Assembly: GCA_002429085.1 (NCBI GenBank)
Contig: DIYR01000075.1
Location: 1-6,581, forward strand
DNA: 6,581 bases
Direction of reading: 5' to 3'
Origin: Flavobacteriales bacterium UBA6049
GTDB taxonomy: Bacteria; Bacteroidota; Bacteroidia; Flavobacteriales_G; Salibacteraceae
The position numbers were made by a program, and so were the translations under genes. Position 1 is the first letter of the stretch; each line of letters starts with the position of its first letter. Positions 1 through 5,896 of this stretch are shown here, in pieces. Under the pieces are notes generated by a model. It was not told the DNA's origin, searched no databases, and was given only the letters and a program-made list of their open reading frames with translations.

Positions 1-75
1 GCTACAAGTCGTGATTTTGCTCTTGGAAATAACACCAAGAATATCTATCTTATCATTTCGAAATCAATCGATTAA
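1..75 (+). CDS. Possible 3' end of an unidentified gene (partial)
   Basis: Frame 1 is open from the window edge to a TAA at 73-75 and would give 24 C-terminal residues ending NIYLIISKSID. The stop lies 14 nt before the next start codon, a spacing that would fit an operon with the gene at 90. Twenty-four codons are too few to exclude chance, because frame 2 is also open to about 121, although that frame would overlap the next gene. I recognise no family. Confidence 0.3.
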   Translation, partial: ATSRDFALGNNTKNIYLIISKSID

Positions 76-89
76 AAATCAGGTCATTT

Positions 90-410
90 ATGAGCTCTAC
101 CCAATTCACAGCAAAGGCTGAGGGCAGTTTTACGCCCATAATTATTGAAAAAGAACGTGTTGGAGGATTATCATATCCGCAAGAAGACGTGCTAATCTCT
201 TTACAAGATCGCAAGACTAGAAGAGAACGATTAGTTCGTGCCACAAGGGCTGGCAATCTTGAAAAAATCAAATTTCGTATTCTTTTTGAAGACAGTTTTG
301 GGCTCAAAGAAGTGTATACCACTATTTGGGCAACAACTGAAGTAAACATTATTTTAAAGCATGGTGTTTCCATTCCAATTCATCGAATACATACCGTAAA
401 GATTGCCTGA
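90..410 (+). CDS. Small conserved-looking protein of unknown function
   Basis: This encodes 106 residues with no signal peptide and no membrane segment, so it is probably cytoplasmic. I cannot name a characterised family. Residues 1-35 contain a beta-like stretch (EGSFTPIIIEKERVGGLSYP). Residues 36-56 are strongly basic and helical (LQDRKTRRERLVRATRAG). The C-terminal half looks like a string of beta strands (FRILFED, VYTTIWATT, NIILKHGVSIPIHRIHTV), which would suit a small SH3- or Sm-like barrel; this fold guess is inference only. The ATG at 90 is preceded by AGG at 80-82, a weak ribosome-binding match. Its stop at 408-410 lies 5 nt before the queuosine transporter start, so the two are very probably cotranscribed and may be translationally coupled. 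An open frame on the opposite strand (53-373) is a shadow. Confidence 0.8.
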   Translation: MSSTQFTAKAEGSFTPIIIEKERVGGLSYPQEDVLISLQDRKTRRERLVRATRAGNLEKIKFRILFEDSFGLKEVYTTIWATTEVNIILKHGVSIPIHRIHTVKIA

Positions 411-415
411 GGCAT

Positions 416-1096
416 ATGCATCAACACAAGCACCAAGAAGCAGATTTCCTGTTTCTCTTATTATCATCACTTTTTATAGCAGCTCTAGTAACCACCAACT
501 TAATAGCCAACAAATTTGTGAGTGTAAATTTGGGATTCAAAACCTTCCAGATTTCCGCAGGAATCCTGCCTTACCCGATAACATTTTTAATTACCGACAT
601 CTTATCAGAGATATATGGGAAAAAGAAAACCCAGCGAGTTGTAATCGCTGGGTTCTTTGCATCCGTTTTTGTGCTATTCACACTTTGGCTTGGAAACCAA
701 TTTTCAGCTATTGAAGATTCTCCTGTTTCTGATATCATGTACAAACAAGTATTTGCCAATTCTTGGCGAGTAATTCTGTCTTCTATGTTAGCCTACCTAG
801 TAGCGCAATCAGTTGATGTTCGTATTTATCATTTCTGGAAAAATCTAACCAACGGAAAGTATCTGTGGCTCAGAAACAATGCTTCTACCATAGTATCTCA
901 ACTTGTAGATACCACATTAGTAGTATGCGTTTTATTTATAGGTGTTCTTCCCTTCAACCAAATACTCGCACTTATTATAGATGGATGGATGTTTAAAGCT
1001 CTTTTTGCCTTTTTAGATACTCCACTCATGTATGCATCTGTACTAAGTATCCAAAGATTTTTTGGTTTAAAACCAAATCAAGAACTAGTACATTAA
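416..1096 (+). CDS. yhhQ: Queuosine precursor transporter, YhhQ family
   Basis: This encodes a 226-residue integral membrane protein of the YhhQ/VUT_1 family (the TIGR00697 type). Members import 7-deazaguanine queuosine precursors (preQ0/preQ1) across the inner membrane, so that the cell can make queuosine at tRNA position 34. Family motifs seen are TNLIANKF (residues 27-34), PITFLITDILSEIYGKK (54-70), AYLVAQSVDVRIYHFWK (126-142) and RNNASTIVSQLVDTT (153-167). Hydrophobic segments fall near residues 11-31, 44-62, 75-94, 117-133, 157-180 and 183-209. The length is normal for the family. The ATG lies 5 nt after the stop of the preceding small gene, with no recognisable Shine-Dalgarno, as is usual in Bacteroidota. 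No queuosine biosynthesis gene and no preQ1 riboswitch is visible between the two genes. Family assignment is firm; substrate is by family inference. Confidence 0.93.
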   Translation: MHQHKHQEADFLFLLLSSLFIAALVTTNLIANKFVSVNLGFKTFQISAGILPYPITFLITDILSEIYGKKKTQRVVIAGFFASVFVLFTLWLGNQFSAIEDSPVSDIMYKQVFANSWRVILSSMLAYLVAQSVDVRIYHFWKNLTNGKYLWLRNNASTIVSQLVDTTLVVCVLFIGVLPFNQILALIIDGWMFKALFAFLDTPLMYASVLSIQRFFGLKPNQELVH

Positions 1097-1150
1097 GTTA
1101 TGGTGAGTTAATTTGGCGTTATCCTGACAATACCAATTTTTGAGATTAGC

Positions 1151-1158
1151 TACATTTG
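1151..1158 (+). promoter_or_regulatory. Candidate Bacteroidota -7 promoter element for dsbD
   Basis: TACATTTG matches the Bacteroidota primary-sigma -7 consensus TAnnTTTG exactly. It would place the transcript start near 1163-1166 and give a leader of about 25 nt before the ATG at 1189. No TTTG lies at the expected distance upstream: the nearest are at 1112-1115 (too far) and 1139-1142 (too close). The call therefore rests on one element plus good position. Confidence 0.45.
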
Positions 1159-1188
1159 GCTTTCTCTCTATCAGGTAGTTTTATACAT

Positions 1189-3660
1189 ATGAAAATGATT
1201 TATAGAACCTTTCAGATTTTACTTGTCGCAGTCTTATCGTTAGCGATAACTCCCTTAGTTGCACAAATTGAAGATCCAGTTGACTGGACTTTTAGTACCA
1301 AGTCTCTTGGAAATGGTGAATTCGAACTACAGTTAAATGCCAATATAGAAGGTCATTGGCATTTGTATGGCATGGATTTACCAGCTGATGGTCCTGTACC
1401 TACCAGTTTTACGTTCAATGAATCTTCTGATTATAAACTAATAGGAAAAACCAAGGAACCAAAGGGAATTGAGATAGATGATCCGGTGTTCCAAATGCGC
1501 TTAAAATACTTCGAGCATTCTGCGGTATTCACACAAAAAGTAAAGCTCCTAAGTGATGCAACGAAGATTACTGGAGAATTAGAGTTTATGGTATGTGATG
1601 ACAGTAAGTGTCTTCCTCCAGAGTACATTGATTTCAGTTTTGACATTAATAAATCAGATTCACCATCGAACGAAAAAGCTACTTCAAAAGAAGAAGCTAA
1701 GCCAACTGAAGAGATAGAAGAAAATCATAACGATGAACCGGGTATTTTCAACCCAGTGTCTTGGGAAAACAGCATTGAAAGTTTAGGAAATGATGAATAT
1801 CTTCTGAAAGCTACAGCTATTATTGACGATCACTGGCACTTATATTCTGTTAACCTTCCTTCTGATGATGGACCTATAGCAACAGAATTCAATTTGCTAA
1901 CAAAAGAAGGCGTTGAAGCTATTGGTCAAACTGGCGAAGAAGGTGACCTGAAAACAGAGTACGACCCCAACTTTTTAATGGAATTAAGCTATTTTGAAGG
2001 AAAAGCTACCATCACTAAAAAAGTTAAGGTTACAGGAGATATCAACGAAATCTTAGCTGAAGTATATTTCATGGTATGTGATGACAAACGCTGTCTTCCA
2101 CCAGAAGCAGTTGAATTCACCTTTAAATTTGATGGTACAGGTGAATCAGCTAGTGCGGCTTCAACAGAATCTAATGAACCTTCGGATAAACAATCTTATT
2201 TAGGAATTCTATTATTGAGCTTTTTAGGAGGTCTTGGAGCTTTACTCACACCATGTGTGTTTCCTATGATACCTATGACCGTTAGTTTCTTTACAAAACA
2301 AAGTAAAACAAAGGCTGAAGGTGTAAGGAAAGGTGTTATATATGGGTTATCAATAATTCTTATTTATGTTGCTCTTAGTCTTCCATTCCACCTTTTTGAT
2401 TCTGTTAGTCCTGATATTTTTCATGAATTCTCAACCAATCCAACACTAAACATCGCTTTCTTTATAATATTCATTGTATTCGCGATATCATTCTTGGGGG
2501 CATTTGAAATCACAATGCCATCAAACTGGGTAAATAAAGCAGATAGAGCTTCTGATAAGGGAGGACTAATAGGCGTTTTCTTTATGGCACTGACTTTAAT
2601 TTTAGTGTCATTTTCATGTACTGGCCCTGCGATTGGTCTTTTACTAGGTAGTGTACTATCTACTGACAATGGTGCTACCGCACTGTCCATTGGTATGCTT
2701 GGTTTTGGCTTAGGACTTGGGTTACCATTTGGTTTATTTGCGGCTTTTCCAGGTTGGATGAATACATTACCTAAATCTGGTGGTTGGTTAAATGTCGTTA
2801 AAGTTTCATTTGGATTCTTGGAACTCGCATTCGCTTTCAAATTTTTATCTAATGCAGATCTCGTACTACAGTCTGGACTTCTAAAAAGAGAAGTTTTCCT
2901 TGCCATTTGGATTGCAGTTTTCAGCGCTTGGTCAATGTACATGTTCGGTTTGTTTAGGTTACCTCATGATTCACCTTTAGAAAAACTCTCAGTTGGACGT
3001 GGGGTTTTAGCAACATTCCTACTTGGTTTCACAATCTACTTATTACCAGGACTCTGGGGCGCTCCTCTTAGTTTAATTAGTGGGTTCCCCCCTCCAAAAT
3101 TCTATAGTGAAGCTCCAAATGGAGTAGGTTACACAAAGATGTCCTTTACGCAAGCTTCTGGGCATTCTACACAGGGACAAATCTCCGTACCTGAAGGAGC
3201 AGATCCCGAACATTGTCCACATGGCTTAAACTGTTTCCACGATTATGAAACAGGAATGGCTTATGCTAAGGAGGTTGGAAAACCTGTCATGTTAGACTTC
3301 ACAGGTTGGGCTTGTGTAAACTGCAGAAGAATGGAAGAAAATGTTTGGAGTGATCCACGTGTACTAGAAAGACTAAGAAATGATATTGTGCTCATTTCTC
3401 TTTATGTGGATGAACGAAAAGAACTTCCAGAAGATGAAAAGTACGTATCAGAAACAACTGGAAAGAAAATAAAAACTGTTGGAAATAAGTGGAGTGATTT
3501 TCAGATCAAAAAATTCCAATCAAATACACAACCTTATTATGTATTCCTAGATCATGAAGGAAAGCAATTGCACGAATCTGCCGCTTACGATCCAGATATT
3601 GATCTATTTGTGAAATGGCTTGATAATGGAAAAAAAGCATTTTCTGCCAACTCACATTAG
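1189..3660 (+). CDS. dsbD: Thiol:disulfide interchange protein DsbD, with tandem N-terminal domains
   Basis: DsbD passes electrons from cytoplasmic thioredoxin through the inner membrane to periplasmic thiol proteins. From the ATG at 1189 the product has 823 residues. A signal peptide covers about residues 1-26 (ending PLVAQ). Two consecutive DsbD-alpha-like domains follow, at about 26-153 and 187-314; each ends in MVCDDxxCLPPE (Cys136/141 and Cys297/302), and an acidic Ser/Glu/Lys linker joins them. Eight membrane segments lie at about 336-623, with the redox cysteines in segment 1 (LLTPCVFP, Cys356) and segment 4 (FSCTGPA, Cys477). A periplasmic thioredoxin-like domain (about 690-820) carries WACVNC (Cys709/712) and a cis-proline site (QPYYVF). 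An extra pair, Cys676/Cys682 (HCPHGLNCFHDY), precedes it. An in-frame TTG at 1156 would add 11 residues, but it lies inside the promoter element and would put a polar stretch before the signal peptide, so 1189 is preferred. E. coli DsbD is shorter (about 565 residues) and has one alpha domain. A strong terminator follows. Confidence 0.95.
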   Translation: MKMIYRTFQILLVAVLSLAITPLVAQIEDPVDWTFSTKSLGNGEFELQLNANIEGHWHLYGMDLPADGPVPTSFTFNESSDYKLIGKTKEPKGIEIDDPVFQMRLKYFEHSAVFTQKVKLLSDATKITGELEFMVCDDSKCLPPEYIDFSFDINKSDSPSNEKATSKEEAKPTEEIEENHNDEPGIFNPVSWENSIESLGNDEYLLKATAIIDDHWHLYSVNLPSDDGPIATEFNLLTKEGVEAIGQTGEEGDLKTEYDPNFLMELSYFEGKATITKKVKVTGDINEILAEVYFMVCDDKRCLPPEAVEFTFKFDGTGESASAASTESNEPSDKQSYLGILLLSFLGGLGALLTPCVFPMIPMTVSFFTKQSKTKAEGVRKGVIYGLSIILIYVALSLPFHLFDSVSPDIFHEFSTNPTLNIAFFIIFIVFAISFLGAFEITMPSNWVNKADRASDKGGLIGVFFMALTLILVSFSCTGPAIGLLLGSVLSTDNGATALSIGMLGFGLGLGLPFGLFAAFPGWMNTLPKSGGWLNVVKVSFGFLELAFAFKFLSNADLVLQSGLLKREVFLAIWIAVFSAWSMYMFGLFRLPHDSPLEKLSVGRGVLATFLLGFTIYLLPGLWGAPLSLISGFPPPKFYSEAPNGVGYTKMSFTQASGHSTQGQISVPEGADPEHCPHGLNCFHDYETGMAYAKEVGKPVMLDFTGWACVNCRRMEENVWSDPRVLERLRNDIVLISLYVDERKELPEDEKYVSETTGKKIKTVGNKWSDFQIKKFQSNTQPYYVFLDHEGKQLHESAAYDPDIDLFVKWLDNGKKAFSANSH

Positions 3661-3718
3661 TACCAACTCTATAAGCGCTTTTAAAAATTTGCATCACTAA
3701 GATGTGTAAGAGTCAAAT

Positions 3719-3750
3719 GCCTGACGAATTTCTCGTCAGGCTTTATTTTA
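3719..3750 (+). terminator. Rho-independent terminator of dsbD
   Basis: A perfect 9-bp stem (GCCTGACGA at 3719-3727 with TCGTCAGGC at 3733-3741) closes a 5-nt loop (ATTTC) and is followed by TTTATTTTA. It lies 58 nt after the dsbD stop and only 19 nt before the next start codon, so little room is left for a separate downstream promoter. Confidence 0.88.
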
Positions 3751-3760
3751 TCTTGTATTT

Positions 3761-4690
3761 ATGAAATACATAGTTCTAATAGCCGCAACACTATCTTTCC
3801 TATCCATATCGCAAATAAGCAATGCACAAGGTTGTAGCGATGCTGGTTTTTGTACCGCTGGATCTTTAGGTGGATATCACGATGGAGAAGAATCAAAAGA
3901 TTATAAAAACAGAATAAGTTTCATTCCTGCCTATGAAATTGGAGAAAAACGTATCCCTCTTTTCATTCCGCAGTTAAAAGGAAACTTTAGCATTGATGGA
4001 TCAAATAGCATAGAAATTACCGTTCCATACGTTGTCGCTTCTGGAGAGTTAGGAACCAATCATGGAATTGGAGATATCATTGCAACGTTTACACACCGTT
4101 TTTACAAAAAAGACGATTGGGAAATCTATGGTACCGCAGGAACACGCATTGCATCGGGTAATGCAAATGATGAAATAGATGGGAAAGATCTACCTATGCC
4201 TTATCAAACATCTTTAGGAACTTATGATTTAATTCTTGGTGGACAATTCAAATACAAAACATGGTTACTTTCTATGGGAGCCCAAGTGCCACTTGTACAA
4301 GCAAATGATAATGAGTACAATCCGCTAGAGTGGCCAGAAGAAGATGCTTATTTCTTATCACAAGAATTAGAACGAAAAGCAGACGTAATGCTTAGAATAG
4401 AAAAAGTATTCAAATTCAATCGAGGCTATGCAAAAGCTGGATTGCTTCCAATTTATCATATCCAAAACGATACTTACCTCGTTCCGAATATATCTGGAGA
4501 ACTAGAAAGAGTAGATGCTGAAGACTCTCAAGGTTTAACCTTAAATGCTATTGTATCTGCAGAATACGCTGTATCAGATCAGTGGGTACTTACTTTTGCT
4601 GGAGGAGCTCCAATGATTGTAAGAGACAACAGACCTGACGGTCTTACCAGATCTTTGGTCTTAAGACCTGGTGTTGCTTTTAGATTCTAA
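3761..4690 (+). CDS. Predicted outer-membrane beta-barrel protein with N-terminal CSDAGFC motif
   Basis: This encodes 309 residues. A signal peptide covers about residues 1-23 (ending SNAQ). The mature N-terminus starts GCSDAGFCTAGSLGG, with the protein's only two cysteines at 25 and 31. The rest alternates short amphipathic strands and turns (ISFIPAYEI, SIEITVPYVVASG, GIGDIIATFTHRF, WEIYGTAGTRI, YDLILGGQFKY, WLLSMGAQVPL, YAKAGLLPIYHI, WVLTFAGGAP). It ends LRPGVAFRF, with the C-terminal phenylalanine usual for outer-membrane barrels. The GxGD strand pattern recalls the PF13557 group ('MetA-pathway of phenol degradation'), whose function is not established. The role here is unknown. The gene starts 19 nt after the dsbD terminator hairpin and has no Shine-Dalgarno. 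Its TAA shares bases with the stop of the convergent gene. The cysteine motif and the dsbD neighbour suggest a thiol-redox link, which is inference. Confidence 0.82.
   Translation: MKYIVLIAATLSFLSISQISNAQGCSDAGFCTAGSLGGYHDGEESKDYKNRISFIPAYEIGEKRIPLFIPQLKGNFSIDGSNSIEITVPYVVASGELGTNHGIGDIIATFTHRFYKKDDWEIYGTAGTRIASGNANDEIDGKDLPMPYQTSLGTYDLILGGQFKYKTWLLSMGAQVPLVQANDNEYNPLEWPEEDAYFLSQELERKADVMLRIEKVFKFNRGYAKAGLLPIYHIQNDTYLVPNISGELERVDAEDSQGLTLNAIVSAEYAVSDQWVLTFAGGAPMIVRDNRPDGLTRSLVLRPGVAFRF
4645..4673 (+). terminator. Possible hairpin terminator inside the 3' end of the barrel gene
   Basis: ACCAGATCTT (4646-4655) pairs with AAGACCTGGT (4663-4672) with one A-C mismatch, around a 7-nt loop. The pairing can extend by one wobble (4645 with 4673). 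It is followed by GTTGCTTTTAG, only a modest T tract. It lies inside coding sequence just before the stop. No other terminator for this gene is visible, and the convergent gene leaves no intergenic space for one. It could equally be a coincidence of codon choice. Confidence 0.25.
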
Positions 4691-5103
4691 GGTTGAACTG
4701 GGAATCGTTTCTTATTATCAGGAATCTGACCTGAACGTTCTACTTTTTCTACGAAGTACTTTGTACTTCCCCTCCAAGGAAGTATAGCATAGCGCTCAAC
4801 ATAATACAAGTTGATACGCTCACCTGATAGTGAAACTTCTTCCAGTTCATGGTACAGGCTATCTTGGCCTTTCTCAACACTAAATTCAAACACTTCAGAA
4901 AGTTGATTATCACTTTTAACCGCACCAAAACTGTTAAGACTTAACTGTCCTTCCCATGTTTTGAAAACTACCCCTTTCTTACTGAGTTTAATAACGGTTC
5001 CTGCACGAACACCTTCAGAATATGATGCGTAATACAAAAACAAAAGGGCAATTAAGCTAATCAACGTAAGTGGACCGACAACCCAAAGTAGAATGCGTTT
5101 CAT
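4687..5103 (-). CDS. Conserved small membrane-anchored protein, function unknown
   Basis: This encodes 138 residues. One N-terminal membrane segment (about residues 5-26) is followed by an extracytoplasmic or soluble part. It begins YYASYSEGVRAGTVIKLSKKG and continues with VFKTWEGQLSL, FEFSV and YVERYAILPWRGSTKYFVEKVE. From memory, this is a widespread Bacteroidota family whose members are sometimes labelled '6-phosphogluconate dehydrogenase'. That label cannot be right: the protein is far too short and has no nucleotide-binding Gly-rich motif. The soluble part looks beta-rich, but no function is known to me. The start ATG (5103-5101) gives a lysine/arginine-flanked anchor directly. The gene is the only one on this strand. 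Its TAG stop (4689-4687) overlaps the TAA of the convergent barrel gene. A TAnnTTTG element on this strand at 5208-5201 may drive it. Confidence 0.85.
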   Translation of the reverse strand: MKRILLWVVGPLTLISLIALLFLYYASYSEGVRAGTVIKLSKKGVVFKTWEGQLSLNSFGAVKSDNQLSEVFEFSVEKGQDSLYHELEEVSLSGERINLYYVERYAILPWRGSTKYFVEKVERSGQIPDNKKRFPVQP

Positions 5104-5292
5104 GCTGATAGATTTTAGGGTGGAAAGTTAGCGTATCTTCTTTTAAAATCAGAAAACCATCCTTGTTCTGTGATGTTTGATACAGAAATTCATCCTGTTT
5201 CAAAATTATTTTGAGCTCCGAACAAATCTCGTCTACAGATGCTATAACTTAGTTCAGTAAACGAAAACAGAAAACTCAACATAATTTATATC
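5104..5292. other. Divergent intergenic region between the small membrane protein and azurin genes
   Basis: These 189 nt separate two divergently read genes and must hold both promoters. On the minus strand there is an exact TAnnTTTG match (listed separately). On the plus strand I find only one-mismatch versions, GATGTTTG at 5172-5179 and TAACTTAG at 5245-5252, neither with a well-spaced upstream TTG, so the azurin promoter is not assigned. The last 30 nt before the azurin ATG are A-rich with no Shine-Dalgarno. I see no small gene or convincing operator repeat. Confidence 0.5.
5201..5208 (-). promoter_or_regulatory. Candidate -7 promoter element for the minus-strand gene
   Basis: Read on the minus strand this is TAATTTTG, an exact TAnnTTTG match, which would give a leader of about 90 nt before the ATG at 5103. 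A TTTG on the same strand (5226-5223) is only 14 nt upstream, shorter than the usual spacing of about 19-21, so the -33 part is weak. Confidence 0.35.
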
Positions 5293-5814
5293 ATGAAAAA
5301 ATTAACAGTGGCAGTAGCAGCAATGGCTTTAGTAATAGCTAGCTGTGGTGGTGGAGAACAAAAAGAGGCTCCAAAACAAATGAAAGCACCTGAAAAAACT
5401 GCACCAGCACCAACAGAAGAGAAAGCAGATGTACCTGCTATCGCTGAAGTGGTAATTGAAGGTAACGACCAAATGAAGTTCAACACTGATTTGATTGAAG
5501 TTCATGAAGGTCAAACAGTTAAACTAACCTTAAAGCATGTGGGAACAATGGCTAAAGCAGCCATGGGACATAACTGGGTTCTATTAAATAGCGGAGTAGA
5601 CAAGGCTGATTTTGCTTCTGCTGCAATTTCAGCAAAAGACAATGACTACATTCCAGCAGATAAAGCCGGAGATGTTATTGCTCATACTCAAACTATTGGC
5701 GGTGGCGAAGAAGTAACTATTGAATTTGAAGCTCCTGCAAAAGGGTCTTACGAGTTTATTTGTTCTTTCCCAGGTCACTACGGAATGATGAGCGGAAAGT
5801 TTGTAGTGAAATAA
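5293..5814 (+). CDS. azu: Azurin-type blue copper protein, lipoprotein form
   Basis: This encodes a 173-residue periplasm-facing type 1 copper electron carrier. Residues 1-18 form a lipoprotein signal with lipobox IASC; Cys18 is the predicted lipidation site. A linker rich in Pro, Lys, Glu and Ala (19-48) tethers the cupredoxin domain (about 50-173). Azurin signatures are EGNDQMKFNT (56-65), MGHNWVL (91-97) and ICSFPGHYGMMSGKF (156-170). The copper ligands by alignment to Pseudomonas azurin are His93, Cys157, His162 and axial Met166, with Gly92 as the backbone-carbonyl residue. The C-x4-H-x3-M spacing is kept. The cysteines that form the disulfide in classical azurin (Cys3 and Cys26 there) are absent; the mature domain has only the ligand cysteine. 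The partner is probably a cytochrome c or oxidase, but none is encoded here. The gene stands alone between a divergent promoter region and its own terminator. Confidence 0.95.
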   Translation: MKKLTVAVAAMALVIASCGGGEQKEAPKQMKAPEKTAPAPTEEKADVPAIAEVVIEGNDQMKFNTDLIEVHEGQTVKLTLKHVGTMAKAAMGHNWVLLNSGVDKADFASAAISAKDNDYIPADKAGDVIAHTQTIGGGEEVTIEFEAPAKGSYEFICSFPGHYGMMSGKFVVK

Positions 5815-5835
5815 ATCTCACACAACATCGTATTG

Positions 5836-5877
5836 AAAAGGGAGGCTTTACAAGCTTCCCTTTTTTGTTTATTTTTT
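5836..5877 (+). terminator. Rho-independent terminator of the azurin gene
   Basis: AAAAGGGAGGCTT (5836-5848) pairs with AAGCTTCCCTTTT (5852-5864), with a single G-T wobble and a 3-nt loop. It is followed by TTGTTTATTTTTTT. This is a strong 13-bp terminator. It ends about 20 nt before the next start codon, as with the dsbD terminator. Confidence 0.9.
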
Positions 5878-5896
5878 TCTAAAACAGAAAAACATC

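Noticed and set aside
53..373. 106-codon minus-strand frame opposite the small first gene
   Set aside because: The plus-strand frame has operon spacing to yhhQ and a plausible domain-like composition; the minus frame has neither.
403..714. 103-codon plus-strand frame overlapping yhhQ
   Set aside because: It is out of frame with a clearly recognised transporter and its sequence resembles no family; shadow frame.
1115..1141. Imperfect hairpin plus short T tract after yhhQ, considered as a terminator
   Set aside because: The stem GGCGTTAT/ACAATACC has two mismatches and a wobble in eight pairs; too weak to call.
2421..2942. 173-codon open frame on the minus strand inside dsbD
   Set aside because: It lies wholly antisense to the membrane domain of dsbD, has no recognisable motif, and its Pro/Ser/Lys-rich composition is what the complement of membrane-protein codons gives.
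4657..4668. Perfect 12-bp palindrome GGTCTTAAGACC as a possible protein-binding site
   Set aside because: It lies within coding sequence for SLVLRPG and is better explained as part of the longer hairpin at 4645-4673 or as codon coincidence.
5286..5514. Two minus-strand frames over the start of the azurin gene
   Set aside because: Antisense to a confidently identified lipoprotein signal and linker; Ala/Ser/Phe- and Cys/Phe-rich low-complexity translations arise from the repetitive Lys/Glu/Ala/Pro codons.
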